DNA from: Lasiosphaeria ovina | Taxonomy: Eukaryota > Ascomycota > Sordariomycetes > Sordariales > Lasiosphaeriaceae | Direction of reading: 5' to 3' | NCBI GenBank assembly: GCA_033439765.1 | Contig: JAULSN010000001.1 | Location: 7,316,001 to 7,380,000 of the forward strand | DNA: 64,000 nt | Shown: piece after piece, positions 34,292 through 46,632 of the stretch | How the letters are laid out: each line of letters opens with the position of its first letter | How positions within the stretch are numbered: the first letter of the stretch is position 1 | Program-made: the position numbers and the translations under genes | The notes under the pieces: generated by a model | The model's database searches: none | Told to the model about the DNA's origin: nothing | What the model saw: only the letters and a program-made list of their open reading frames with translations

Positions 34292-34800
34292 CACATCGTT
34301 GTTACACACACAGAGAGGGAGAGGGAGAGAGAGGAAGTAGTATTCCGCGTATGGACGAGGCGATTGCTACTCTGCCTTTGTTCTTTTTTTTTTTTTTTTT
34401 TCGTTTCATTGGTGATATCCATCGACAGAGAGATGGATGGGTATCTACGTAGATATTCAAGAATTGGATCCCCTTTCGGGAACCAACACCCCCCTAAACC
34501 CCCTTGGCGCGTGCGCGGCTTGCGTACCCGAATCCGACGAATGCGAGGCGCATACACATCCACGTACACATACATACACACAATCCAATCCAATCCAATC
34601 CCTGAAAGTTTGGTGGCGGGGGACTTTCCATGATCTCAAAGGCCTCGGTATCTTACAACTCGCCGTAGAGATATTTCGCCGAGCGAGGTGGTAGAGATAC
34701 CTATTAAAGGCTTTTCTTAGCTAGTCTAATCTGCCATGATCTTTATTCTACCAAAGTACCGCGCCAACAAACATCCAGGGACTAGACTGTATGTACTGTA

Positions 34801-34824
34801 CACACACACACACACACACACACA
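34801..34824 (+). repeat. (CA)12 microsatellite
   Basis: A pure CA run, with a (GTAT)n tract about 45 bp further on (about 34870-34887). Seen directly. Confidence 0.95.
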
Positions 34825-34991
34825 TCTTGCAGCCAACAGGCAGCTCGGCTTGGCTTGGCATGGGTGGTGTGTATGTATGTATGTATGTGTGTGCGTGCGG
34901 CTCCTCCCAGACGCGCATATACGGTATCTAGAGCTAGGCGTGCTACGTAGGTGCCGGCTGAGGACATGCTTATTTGTGCAGCGGGCCTGTC

Positions 34992-35189
34992 CTATCGTAC
35001 CCTGGGTGTTGGCGGTTTGGGACTGGGGCTCAGCGTGGGGGGAGGTGATATGAAGTGGGCGCTGGGGGTTTGCCCTGGTGCAGAGGGTTTCATGCTCTTT
35101 TCGGGTTGATAGTCATGAGAGAAGGCATTTGGTGATGGTTTGGCGCTGTCTTGACCGTGGTAGGGCAGGGTGTGAGCGGTGGCGGCCAT
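34992..35189 (-). CDS. candidate 65-residue protein or first exon, unknown
   Basis: Not recognised. The frame starts at an ATG in good context (CTCGCCATGGCC) at 35189. It shows the C/G-ending codon bias of the real genes (MAATAHTLPYHGQDSAKPSP, then a Pro/Ser-rich end TLSPSPKPPTPRVR) up to a TAG at 34992-34994. A GTACGA that could act as a splice donor overlaps the last codons, so this may be a first exon rather than a whole gene. No downstream exon could be found. No membrane span or known domain. It lies between the RTA1-like and GTPase genes on the - strand. Confidence 0.3.
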   Translation of the reverse strand: MAATAHTLPYHGQDSAKPSPNAFSHDYQPEKSMKPSAPGQTPSAHFISPPPTLSPSPKPPTPRVR

Positions 35190-35681
35190 GGCGAGTTGGG
35201 TTTTGCGGCGAGGCTTTGGAGGAGGGGGGTTGTCTCACGCTTTTCGTGTGGATATCACTGCCGCATGGTCTTCCAGAGTCCTCCGGAAGATCTACCGGTC
35301 AGTCAAGATATCCTATAATACCAGACTCTATTGGGCTTGAGAACCTGGAGAGAAATAGTGGACAAGAAAGGCGAGTCACAAGTAAATCCCGCGCCAACCT
35401 ATCGCCAAAGGACTTCACACCGAGACTAGAATTCACTGCTTGTGTTGGAGGTAATGTGCTATCTGGCTAAACTAGCTGTGTGAAGTACGCGTAGAAGTGA
35501 GTTCACGTCTCTCTCCTGCCCCCCTAGGTATCTAGGTAGATAGATACCTGTGGAAAATCCACCACAGCCTGGAATATCATGGGAAATGCCCTGGAACGCC
35601 ATGCGTCCTCTGTATGTGGCAGAAAGTGAAAGCAAATTGGTAGCAACTCCTGGGGTCCAGCGACCCAGAATAGGTCAGTAG

Positions 35682-38600
35682 TTAGTCCGTCTGCATGGCA
35701 GACTGGTCCTCTTCCGTTTTAATAGAAGGATTGTAGCCTCCGTAGGCCTCGGCAAGATCGCGCTTGTCCGCCTGTCCATTCTCGTTGCCAATCCCGTCCT
35801 GGCCGTCCTCGACATCCTCCGCGGCCTCGTTGCCCTCCTCGACGAAATCGTGTGGGATGTCGACGTCCTCGAGTGCGAGAGGGCGCACGTCTTGCTTCGG
35901 CGCCCGCCAGTTGCCGAGCCACTTCATGACCATGGCTCCCAGCCGCAGCTGGAGCAGCATCTTACGCTCGTCACGTGTCGAGCCCTTGTTGTTTTTGCCC
36001 TCGAACTGGAAGTTGTTGAGCAGCAGCGCGATCTGGCCCTTGACCTTGTCCGTGGCGAAGGCCGAGATGCCGCTAAACTCGTGCGCCAGCCGCCCCACGT
36101 TCTGAATGTACCGCTCCTGCATCCTGGTGAAGCCCGCATGGCACAATTTCCACTCGGCTTTCACTCGGTTCCGGAGGTACAGCCGTCGGCGTGGGAAATG
36201 GTTCTCGCCTGCACGGTTTTCCCAAGTCGGTTGGTTAGCTGCCTACTCGTACTCGTGATGATAAGCGAAGAGGCAAATTGTAAGAGCCATACCTTTTTCC
36301 TCGAGAGCCCCGGCAAAAATTGGGTTCAGCTTTTCTTTCAGCGTCTTCACGAATTGGGGGTGGATTTTCGAAGACGATTTCGAAAGGTCTTCGAGAGCCT
36401 TGTGGATTTTGTCCCGGATCTCGTTCTTGACTGCTCGGATGGCGGGCATGCTGGCCTCCAATTGAGGCAGGACACCGGGGGCTATGGCCTGGACCTGAGC
36501 TCTCAGATCGTCGAGATAGGTCTCCCAACTGGCGTCGATTGTGTCCATTAGGGGTTTTTCCGTCGCGGGGATCTCGACGTGGAACACAGTGAACCAGTCT
36601 TTGGCGATGAGTTGGAGGAGAGGTGCTGACCTGCGGCGGAAGTGAAATAGATCAGCTGTTTGAGCATTCCATGTAACGGGGGAGAGTAACTTACAAGGCT
36701 AGGGGAAAGTCGTATGAACGTCGATTCCGGCCCGTGGTTGTGTAAGGACCTCCGTTGTGTCTCAATATCGCCGCAAAGGTGCACCAGTGCATCAGGAGCG
36801 ATGATGTCTTGTCCTCTGGATATTTCACAGCCCACCTCGTCACGGCCATTCCCGACACTTTGGCGCAAGCCTGGAGGCGTGCGTTGATGTCACCCAGAGG
36901 GTTCAAGTCCCGAATCTTACTTGACCCGTGGTTGAGATGGTCACCGAGTTTCTATCCCTCGCATGATCAGCAAGCGGAATGCAAGGAGAGAAAAGAAAAG
37001 AAAATAACAGGAGCTAAGGATGCACTTACCTCGCAATATATGAAATGAGTGTCCAAGAGGATATCCTCAATCGACTGGCGCGAGGATGCAATACGCCGAC
37101 TTCCGTCCTGGATCGTGGACCAGCTCTGCATCTCGTGAAAGAGCCGGCACAGAGCATTGAGCAGGCGATTCAAGTGGTCCTCGCGCTTATCGAGCGTCGT
37201 CGCTCTGATCCACTGGCCGAGACGCGGGATGCCCGTGTAGACTGTGGACGGAAACCCCGAGACCTTTTTCGGCTTTAGGAGGTCTCGATATGCCATGGCG
37301 GAGACGGGGAATACCTCGACGGAACCATCGTAGAGGGCCCCCGACGCCGCCGCCGCCGCCCCCTTGATCTTCTTGTTCAAGAGTTTCTTTTGCCGCTCCT
37401 TGAAGTCGCTCCGGATGGCCTTGGCTATGCGTTCGCCGTTCATCCTCATGCATGCCCACCTGAGTCTGCCCTCTACTGTTGCGAGGTCTTTGATAATGCC
37501 CGTCCGCGAGTTTCCCAGCTTTCGAAGAGCGTTCTTCTGCTTTTTGCGCTCCTTGTTGAGGACATTCTTCCTAGTTTTCAGGCCTGCTATTTTTGTAATA
37601 AACTTCTTGTCTAATGGCGGGAGTAAGCAACAAGTTATGCATTCATTCAAAAGGGGCGTGGGACGGGGTTCATACCATTCTTCAACTTTTGCGAGCCAGG
37701 GCCAGAAGGCGTCAAAGCCTTGAGCTCGCTTTCATAGTTGTTTAGCTTCAAGTCCATGGCGGCCAAGTTTTTTTGCTCCGTCTTGATTTGCGTCTCGATC
37801 GGGTGCAGGCTTGTCGTGAGCCTCTTCACCTCCTCGTTTTCCTCCTGGAGAGCCTGGTCTGTCTTTAGAGACCGTGTGCTCTTGACAAAGATGTCGCAGT
37901 CGATTTCGTCGATCTGGGAGACGACCACGCAAAACCTTTTCTTGTTGAACTTATCATCCATCTGCATAGAGACGGCCTGGTAGTCGCTCATTAGCTGGAC
38001 CCCCGTCTTGCCGTCGACGGCACGGCGCGCGGGCACGACGATTGCAGTGATCTCCAATGCCTGCAGAAACCTCTCGGTGACCTGAGCACGGCTTTCTACT
38101 GCGTCTGCAAGACCAGGTAGATCCACCAGGACGAGGCCGTGCTTGAGGATGTTGGCCTTGACGAATAGCTTCGCTTCGTTGATGAGGGGCCATGCTTTAA
38201 ACCCATACGTGTTGTCTGATGCGTCAATGTACGGCTTGACCGTTTCGGAAAACTCGTCGGCGTCAGCGGACGAGATTCTCTTGGTGGTGCCGAGGAGCGC
38301 CAGCACGTCCTGGTTGGATTCAAGCAGCGATTTTGCCGTTATGTCCTTGAGTTCCTCTTCTTTGACTCCCCATACCGCGAAAATCTTTTTGAGCCCTTCG
38401 GAAATCTGCGCTTCCATTTCGGCTGTCTGGTGCATCTTGTCCTCGTCGTCGTCCTCTTCGTCTTCGACGTATGCGTTGCGGTCTCGGATTTCCTTGTATG
38501 TGGCTTCCAGCTCCTTGGCCACATCTTCGCGGGAGCGGAACACGATCTCGGCCCTGAATCTATGCTCGGGACTGTTGTCTCTGTTCCACGAAACCTTGCA

Positions 38601-39467
38601 GGCACACGACGTCGAGGCCTCGGAGTTGCTGGAAGGCAATAGCTCTGGCACCCCCAGTAGCGTGTTGAGAATTGTGCTTTTCCCTGCCCCTGTCTGCCCT
38701 GCAACGCCTACCAGAATCTCCAGTTCTTGGTGCTTCTGGTTGAGTTCGGCTTTGAGCAAGAGACATGTCAGCTAGACTGTACTTGCGAATCACCGGGGCC
38801 GTATTAACTAACCTATCTCGTTTGTCCATGGGATGACAACATCTTGGTCCCATAAATTATCGGATGCCTCGTGCCCAGAAGAAGAAGTCTCGTTGCTCGT
38901 GGCTGTGAGAATTTCGTCACGGATTTCCAGCAGACATTTTAGAGCATCATCGACGGCTTGCTGCTTGATCGAGACTCGAGCGCTAATGTCTTTGTCACGG
39001 CACTGATTCCAGGCGAAGCTGGATGGTCCGGCCGGCGTCCGATCATGCTCGATGGCCCTCTCAATTGAGTTGGCCACGCCTGCAAATGTGGTCTCGGTCG
39101 GCTCGGGCGGCGGACTGGTGCTTCTGGGTCGGTTTGCGACGTTGCACGGCCCATCCGTTGGCAGGTCCACATCCATGGCAGACCCTTCACAGCCGGCCGT
39201 AATCTCATCGTTGGGCTCAGCCAATACCGACTGATCCGTATTATTAAGATTGCTTTTTGTGGCTTCGGGTAGCTCAGTGGCTTGCTCCTCGGCCGTGCCT
39301 TCCTTGTCAAGCCCACCTGAGTCGACAATGCCTTCTTTGGCAGGCTCACCCGATAATTTTTGCGTCTCCAGGCCAGTCTCTGCCGACCGAACATCGAAGT
39401 TGGCCGCGGCACTCTTGTCGGCAAGTTCAGATGGCGGACCCATGATGCTGCAAGCGGTCTTGGTCAT
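35682..39467 (-). CDS. large SLIP-GC/dynamin-like GTPase
   Basis: Six exons give 1143 residues: 38813-39467, 37676-38749, 37030-37610, 36695-36951, 36293-36630 and 35682-36208; all phases close. The N-terminal 210 residues are acidic and low complexity. The G domain begins near residue 228: P-loop GQTGAGKST (Walker A GxxxxGKS at 236-243); an effector-like TSCACKVSW; a G3 motif DLPGLADAVESR after LVLVDL; and a possible G4 in VVVSQIDEIDCD, where the usual NKxD is replaced by SQID. An acidic insertion (EDEEDDDEDKM) interrupts the G domain. Coiled-coil segments follow (EENEEVKRLTTSLHPIETQI; KNVLNKERKKQKNALRKLG), then a long helical C-terminal part. The overall plan resembles the nuclear GTPase SLIP-GC and its many fungal relatives of unknown function, rather than true dynamins, as no PH or GED domain is recognisable. 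The start could also be the ATG at 39443 (MGPPSELADKS). Confidence 0.85.
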
Positions 39468-40070
39468 GATCTTTTCAGTGTTTCGTGGGGGAGGGGGGAA
39501 TGATGGAAAATGATGAAAAATGATGAAAAATGAAGCTCTGGTCCAAGTGGCGGTGCCAAGGAAGGTAGAAAAGAATGACAAGTAGGAATGGCGAGAAGCG
39601 CAGAAGGGCGGAGGGAGAAGTTGAAGGGGGAAAAAGCATGCTAGCTTATCGAGGAAGCTTCAAGGTGCTGTTGGTGGTAGTGATAAGCATGGAGGTGGTG
39701 GCCTCCGAGCAGGACGAAGTCTGAAGCGCGCCGGTAGAAATGAGGAGAAGTTGGGATTCCAGCGTTTACTCTAACTTCATGAAGGGCATGTGACGAACCG
39801 TAGGCATCGGCCGCCTACTTGCTCCTACGAACGTAAAAAGGGAAGGTCAGATAGGTAAGGATGAGCGAGAAAGAATGAAGAGGTCCGGGTGCGTTTGGGG
39901 ATGACCCTGGTATGTAGGTAAGTGGGAGCGCGGAATGATGAAGAGGATCCTCCTGTGATTTTTCATGTACCGGACTTCGTGTTCCAAAGGGAAAGACTGC
40001 CCAAGTAGGAGGTGAGGTGACGTAGGAAGGTAGGTAAGTTAGGTCCCCGGATAGGGAAGATCAAAAGTTA

Positions 40071-40135
40071 AGGTGGCGGGTGGAAAGGTGGCGGGTGGAA
40101 AGGTGGTGGGTGGAAAGGTGGCGGGTGGAAAGGTG
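40071..40135 (+). repeat. 15-bp minisatellite, four copies
   Basis: The unit AGGTGGCGGGTGGAA is repeated four times (40071, 40086, 40101, 40116; the third copy has one change), plus a partial fifth copy. It lies about 600 bp upstream of the GTPase start, so it may be in its promoter. Seen directly. Confidence 0.95.
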
Positions 40136-42186
40136 CCTGAGGGGGCAGGTTGAAGTTTTAGATCTGGAGACCGGAGACCAAATAGGAAGCGGCGCGCAAC
40201 AAGGGATCTTCCTGTTCCAGGTGCCTGTCTACCAGGCGAGAGAGAGCAGTTCTCAAGGTATGTGAGGTATCCAGGATCAGGATCCGAAACTCAAAAGTAG
40301 CAGAGCCAGTCCCTGGGTTAGCAGACCCGAAGAGGCGAGTGCTGATCGAGCCGACCCTTTGTATATTCGAATGTTTGAGAATCATCCAGACTTTTGCTTG
40401 GCCATCTGAAGGCTTACACCAGGCCTTCTCTCTGCACTTCTGACGTGAAAGTGAGAAGTTCGACCGCATCTTGCTTTTGACCTAGGTGCCCCATTTGTTC
40501 TCGCTTTAATATATATTCTTTCGTCTACTCTAGGAGCGTGGGCGATGGCGCCACTGCACGACGAGTAGCTCGAGGACCACACAGCCTCCGACCCGTCGGA
40601 CATACGGCGTTCGTTTGCAAGCTTACCCCCCGCTCATACCAAGCCCGCTCACTCGCTCCCGGGCTGTTCTACCACGCCATGGATAACTGACGAGATCTCT
40701 GGAGGGGCCGGCCACTTAAAACAGAAGACAGCTTAGGGAGAGCTGTTAGCCAGCCAGCCCGTGAGCACGACTAAACCAGGCCAGATACTCGAAGAGTTAC
40801 CTACAATATCTGGCTGGACGAGCGCCCCCCTGAGCAGGAAGGCAGGGCTGGTGTCTACGACACAACAAACACATTTCACATTTCCAGGCATGAGCGATGC
40901 TCCTGTATAAAAGGGATTATTTCCTTTCTGTTTATTCACACTTGATGGCACTGTATACTCCTGTGCTTCTCTCTCAAGCAGATACAGCTAGGACAGGGGA
41001 GAGAAGGGACGCTGTTTTGTAGCAAGGAAACAATACACCGGTAAGACATAAAAAAGACAAAAGAAGAAGAAAAAAAAACACTACCCCTTTTAACTCGAAA
41101 CGCGGAGAGGATAACGGCGCGTGTAAGAGCCTACCTGAGCAAGCCAAAGCGAGCTTGCATGTATGCACGAACAATACTTACCCACTGCCGTTTGAGGACT
41201 AAACCGCGTCTCAGGGAGGAAAGCGCTCAAGTAAGTCAGTTGTTGTTGTCGTTGTCGCTGCTCGAGTCAGGAGACCCGAACCCGTCGTTAGGGGCAGCGA
41301 CTCGGCGCACGTTTTCGTCCATCCCCCCTTTCCCCCTGAAACGCAGCCGCGAGCCGAGCGCCGTCCCACCGACTAATGCACTTGCTAGTGCAGTTGCAGC
41401 ATAGAGGTTATCGATACCCTACACTAATTAGCAATGATGGACGGACATGACAGGGCAGCTGTGTTTGAAGTCTGAGGCACTGTGGCATGTGCTTTAGCTT
41501 TGTTGGGTCCTGGGTGGGGGTTGGAGGTTGGAGTTTCCCGGCCTCCTCCTGGAAAAGGCGTCTTTTCGGGGCTTCTCGAAGGCTTCCAAACAGGGGGGTG
41601 TGGCGGCGGTCCCCCCCCCCTAGAGGAACGATATAAATCATGCGGGAGCCACACTAAAACGGCGCCTCGGTAGCTGTTTCTTGCTAAGTTGGTAGCTACA
41701 CTAGGCAATCCCACGACGCTTTGATCGGCTTGGTAGCCGACAAAGGCCCGACTTGGGGCCTGCCTTTTACTTTTTTAACATGTAAAACGTTGACGTATGT
41801 CGCCGTCACTATCCATCGGACGGATTGAAGCAGTGCTTTTGAAGATTGTAGCAGAGACTTGCGCCTCCTCGTCAGCTTCGACAATGCACCATCGCCCCCG
41901 CTCCGACATCGTGAATTGCCCGGCCCAATTGTGTGACGACTTTGGCCTTTCGCCCCAGCAGACGGGATCAAGGAATGGAGAGGTATTGGGTATGGAGGAC
42001 TCTAGGCGCCTTTTTAATATGTAACGGCTATACGAGGCAGACGGGGCTCGTCGTGCTCGCTTGCTATATTCCCAATGGGACTGCCGTTGTGATAATGCAC
42101 CAATCAGGAGTTGACGGCCAATTGGTCGTCGCTCCCAACGAAACGGGGCTCGCTTGCTCGTGACATCTAGAGTACACTACACCACT

Positions 42187-42222
42187 GGGTCTGGGTCCAG
42201 GTCTGGGTCCAGGTCTGGGTCT
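42187..42222 (+). repeat. 12-bp minisatellite, three copies
   Basis: The unit GGTCTGGGTCCA is repeated about three times, with the last copy diverged. No gene is adjacent. Seen directly. Confidence 0.85.
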
Positions 42223-42794
42223 AGTCTCCGATCGGAGAGAGTCGAGCTGGATGTACTCCGTACCCGACAACATGACCCCCTCTTCGGCGTGCCCATGGCG
42301 GCGGAGCCGAGTGCTTGGAACTAAAATCCCGTGTGCTAGCTTGCAGCTTGGACAGCTTGGCGGGACCCATTGCTTGCTGGCTGATTCCTCATGGCCCAGA
42401 ACAAATGGACTTGGCCAACGAGAATGGAGGAGATTCGTCCGATCTTGGTGATGCGATATGGGTGAGTGACATGGTGAGCCTGACCGGAAACGCCTAGCAC
42501 ACCGGCTTATGCTCCGACAAAATGCCGTCTCACTACCGAGTACGTACTGCAAGTTTGCTTGCTACCAGGCCGGGAGTTGCCAAGTCTAGCACTGGGCTGC
42601 CGGCGAACGGGCGACGAGGCATGCGCAAATCCCCGACGGCGCACTTGCTGTCGGAGTCCTACCCCTAGAGAAACGCCGGCCTGCCGACCTACCTAACTAA
42701 AGATAGTGGGCTACTTGCAAGAAAGATGTCATATGGCGACGAAGATGCTAGAGTGGGCTGGGCTCCAGGAGCAGTCTGTCCATGACAAATGTGT

Positions 42795-42959
42795 CTATTG
42801 CCCGGGCGCCCCCCACGCTTCTCGGGGAAGGCGAGAGAGGTCGACGGCCAGTGAAGATAGCAAAAATACAGGATTGAATGGGATGCAAGTTGTGTTGCGG
42901 GTCTGCGTCCAGTTGAACAGGGCCGCGGAAATCCAGTCTGCCGGGCCGGTCGGCGCCAT
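42795..42959 (-). CDS. candidate 54-residue ORF or orphan first exon
   Basis: Not recognised. ATG at 42959 in a strong context (TCACCATGGCG), preceded for several hundred bases by CT-rich DNA on the same strand, the usual look of a fungal promoter and leader. The first 31 codons are strongly C/G-ending (MAPTGPADWISAALFNWTQT, then RNTTCIPFNP). After a GTATTT at that point the bias drops, so it may be an exon followed by an intron whose next exon is missing. It contains two N-glycosylation sequons (NWT, NTT). No downstream exon could be found, so it may be a truncated gene. Confidence 0.25.
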   Translation of the reverse strand: MAPTGPADWISAALFNWTQTRNTTCIPFNPVFLLSSLAVDLSRLPREAWGAPGQ

Positions 42960-43520
42960 GGTGAGCGAAAGGGATGAGGGAGGGTGAAGGGAGTGAGGGG
43001 CAAAGGTGGATTGAGTGGCTACGAGCAGCCGGCCAAAGGCCAATGTCATGCCCGCCGTGAGACGGAACGGGCAGCATGCAACGGGAAAGGAAGCGGGAAA
43101 AAAAGAGACAATAGACAAGAGACAAGACAGAAATGACCGGACCTTCGCTGTGGAGAGAAAGGAAGAGAGGAAGAGAGGAAAGCTAGAATTACCGACGCAC
43201 AGCGCGCGGGCGCGAGCGCGGGCGGGCACCGAGCCGGTAAAGGTAGCTAGTAGCAACAACAACAGCAGAGAGGAAAAAGTAGAAGACGGGATGCAGTCAT
43301 AAAAGTCGGTGAGCGACGAAGCTGGGTGGCTCACGATGATTTGATTTGTACACGAACGCTTGCAGCCGAACGGGAGGAGAGGGTGGTGGAAAGCTGCTGC
43401 TGCTGCGCGAGCCCCATGCCATGCCGGCCATGCAAACAGGATGCTGTTCCGATAAGCCTTATCGAGGATGTGATGTAACTCGACACCCTCCCCATCTCTC
43501 TCGCGCAACCACACCAGACC

Positions 43521-43547
43521 ACCCACCACCACCACCACCACCACCAC
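43521..43547 (+). repeat. (ACC)n microsatellite
   Basis: About nine ACC units, upstream of the candidate orphan exon at 42795-42959. Seen directly. Confidence 0.9.
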
Positions 43548-44159
43548 AGCGGCAGCTTGGGTTAGCTAGCTGGCGAGGGAGGGGAGAGGGAGGGGGAGGT
43601 GCTGAGCTACCCCTCCATTGAGGGATGTGACATGAGCAGACCGTGTGTGTGGGTGGGTGGTCAGTGGTGGGTTGTGTCTGCGCGCGCGCGCGCGGTCGCG
43701 CGGGGCTTGCTTTGCTTGCTGTCGCGCATGGGCAAGCGTGTGCGCGACAGCGGCAGCTGCGGTCCCCATCCAACCGAGTTGCACAAGCCGCACGGGTCTG
43801 ATGAGCTGTTGTTTTGGTCTTGGCCCTTTTCACCTTTCAGTGAGACGAGACGAGGAATTTATTACGTAGCAGGGCAGAATGCATGTGGGAGCTGGCTGTT
43901 GTTGGGCTGGATGGGATCCTGGTTTTTTTGTCTCCGAATGAAAGGCTACCTGAGTGTAGTAGGTAGATAAGTACCTGTATACCTGCCTATCTACCCGCGG
44001 AATATTAACCTGGACAGATCAGGATTAGAAGAGATCAAATATCAAGTATCCGGGCATCAAATATTCGTGCAGGTATCGTGACAGGAGGGTTGGCGAGATA
44101 GGTTCGCAACAAGTACATAGAACATACATTACAACCTGCAAGCCACATGCGCCTCACCT

Positions 44160-44405
44160 TCATCCGACTGCCCCCTCCGCCATCCGCCTCGCCGTCTTGT
44201 TCCCAATCGCATGCCAATCAATTTCCTTAATGACCGAATCTGCTTTCTGGCCTGGCCAGTAGCCGAAGTTGGCGAAAACGGTGGTCGGATACTGAACACC
44301 AGCACAATGGGCGCCGGCCGTCGATTTTCTCGTCACAGCGCCGCCGCCGCCGTCACCGCCGATGATAACATGAGAGATGATTAATAACGGGCAGGGGATA
44401 TGCAT
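44160..44405 (-). pseudogene. possible coding fragment, unknown
   Basis: A frame on the - strand (stop at 44160-44162) whose second half reads like a normal protein end: AGVQYPTTVFANFGYWPGQ, then KEIDWHAIGNKTARRMAEG. No recognisable upstream exons or domain were found, and the upstream DNA runs into a GCC repeat and an AAT repeat. It could be a remnant, the last exon of an unrecognised gene, or chance. Confidence 0.15.
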
Positions 44406-46632
44406 TGCTCGCGGATACGGAATAATAATAATAATAAAACATAATATGCGTAAACGAGAGCGAGCTTTTATTTGTTGGCGCGGGCTGAGACAGGCAGGGC
44501 CGGCAACCGGGCTTCAAGTCACGGCGGCTGGGTCCTGTGTGACGGCCATCGTCATTGGCGTCGCGCGGGTTGCGCTCGTCCACCATAACGGGGGTCCTCA
44601 AACACTTTCTTTTCCATTTTTGTTCCTCTTGTTGGTGTGTTTCTTCGGTTCCTGCCTGCCGCCCCCTCCCCCTTTCCGTTTGGGCTCGGGCGGCTGACCG
44701 ACCGACACTTCAGTTGCGACTGACGTGTCTGGGAGACTTGTCGGGTTTGCCAGCAGAGCCCTTCCCTCCTTCTCGTATGTACCATCGCGAGCAGAGAGAC
44801 GCTGTCTGCTTCCGACTTTTTCATGGAGATCTCAACAAAACGAGCTAAGTGCTGTAGGGCTACCTATGGTGCCCCCCTCTGGAGTGTACAGCACGCACGC
44901 CATTATAGTGTAGACCCGCCTGGGTATTCTGTACTCCGAACTTGCTCGGTTGACCTCACCGACTCTTGCCCGTCCCGATGATATTCATGCGTTCAATGCG
45001 CGCTCAATTGGAGTCATTGCTAAACGTGCTGGCCCTAACTTTAGCTTTCAGGTGTTGCGCGGTAAGCCATCCCGCCCCCCGCAAAATCCCCCCCACTGCT
45101 CCACAATGGGCCATCACGCAAGCAACCCCGGAATGTCAGCTGGAGGCTGGAGGTTGGTTGTCTTCTTAATTTTATTGTTAATTACTGGGGTTATTATTCT
45201 GTGAAGATCAACGTCTTGAAACGTATTTCTCCTCAAGTGGTAGGTCCTAGAGCCCCTAATAATAGGATGGAACCCTAGAGACCTTGGGACGTTACGGCTC
45301 GCCCAAAACGTGTTTCTCAGAGTAACGGAGGCGTCACAAAGTTGCTGTTATTGATAGTGCCCCCACTGTAATGAAGAAGCCGGTCTTCGACAAGGAAGAA
45401 CTCCAGAGACATGTCAAGAAGTGCGAACTCCTTGGATTGACCGGACAAAATTGGCCATGATTCAAGGAGTATCCTTAACAGAGGCTTCGCGACTCAAACC
45501 CGGATTTTCAATTCTCAACGACGGGAAACGGTGCTGCCCTCGGTAGCCGAGGTGTTATTCGCAGTCACAGGTGACAACAACTACAACAATTAACGCCGTT
45601 GTGATCCGACTACCTGCGTACCTTAGCACACATAAATAAAATTGCATGCTCCGGGTGTCTCCCTTCTCGGCTTCTCGGGGCCCTCGGGTGACGAGCTCAG
45701 CCCAGCCAGCCCTGAAGCACAGCGGTTTCGTCGGCGCTGTAGGTGTTATCGTCACAACTGCAAAGCTTCAGGAGGTGGAAACCAGCCGGCAGGCACAAAC
45801 CGATGCCGCGATGGCTCTCTCCGATTGGCCGCCAGCGTGGCCCGGCTACGCATGAAGGGCTATCAATATTCACTGCGCACTAAGAATATTGTTTGTTTCC
45901 CGCGCCTGCCCATCGGTGACAATTCTCCACTGCCAGGAAGGGGTTCAACGAGAAAGAAGTATCTGATGCTGTTTAACAACAAGGAGTTTCCCCCATTTGA
46001 GCGGGGAAACCGAAGCGGTGAAGCCTTTTTTTTTAAAAACTTGATGATTTCTAACTTCCAGGTTCCGTTTGTGAATTTGTTGGTTTTTTGTTTCCGTCTT
46101 GGCTTGCGAATGTGGGCAAAACGGCTCCGTTACCCGACGTCTTCCGCAGGATTTAGTGCCATGCAAGGTGTGGAGGTTCCGCTTTCAAAAAGCCGGAAAA
46201 TTATCTCGAGACCCATTCCTAAGAAAAAAAAAGGACTGCCGAGGAGGGGAAAAACATGGAAGCGGGGTCATACGTCTGTCTCGTTGTCTTTTTCTGACAG
46301 CGCCGACTGCTTTAAACACAAAAGAAAGAATTATTTGGTGATGTTACCGGGCTCGCCGGGGAAAGCTTGCGACAAGATCGTTTGTCGGTTCTGGTCTCGA
46401 AGCGGTGAAATGAAGACCAAAGCCGCGCTACGGTAAAAGCGCTTGCATCTGATCCACCCCGTTCAGGAAGAGAGAAAAATACCTACGTAGATGTAAGATG
46501 CGGTGCAGATCTCCCAGAAAAACCGACCCCTGTCAGGTTGGCAAAAAAGATACTGAAAAAAGACGAGACCCCTGATGAGGTCGATCGATGTCCTGCAGCC
46601 CAGCGATTTAACTACTAAGTAGGCGGGTTACC

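Larger units (their letters stand above)
33413..35681. other. intergenic region rich in simple repeats
   Basis: Contains the leader and promoter of the RTA1-like gene and the 3' flank of the GTPase gene, with several microsatellites listed separately. One candidate small ORF (34992-35189) is listed separately. Confidence 0.5.

Noticed and set aside
45642..46436. 264-codon frame on the + strand in lower-GC DNA
   Set aside because: No start in good context, codon use unlike the real genes, and no domain. Considered as a decayed transposon, but no terminal repeats or transposase/reverse-transcriptase motifs were seen.
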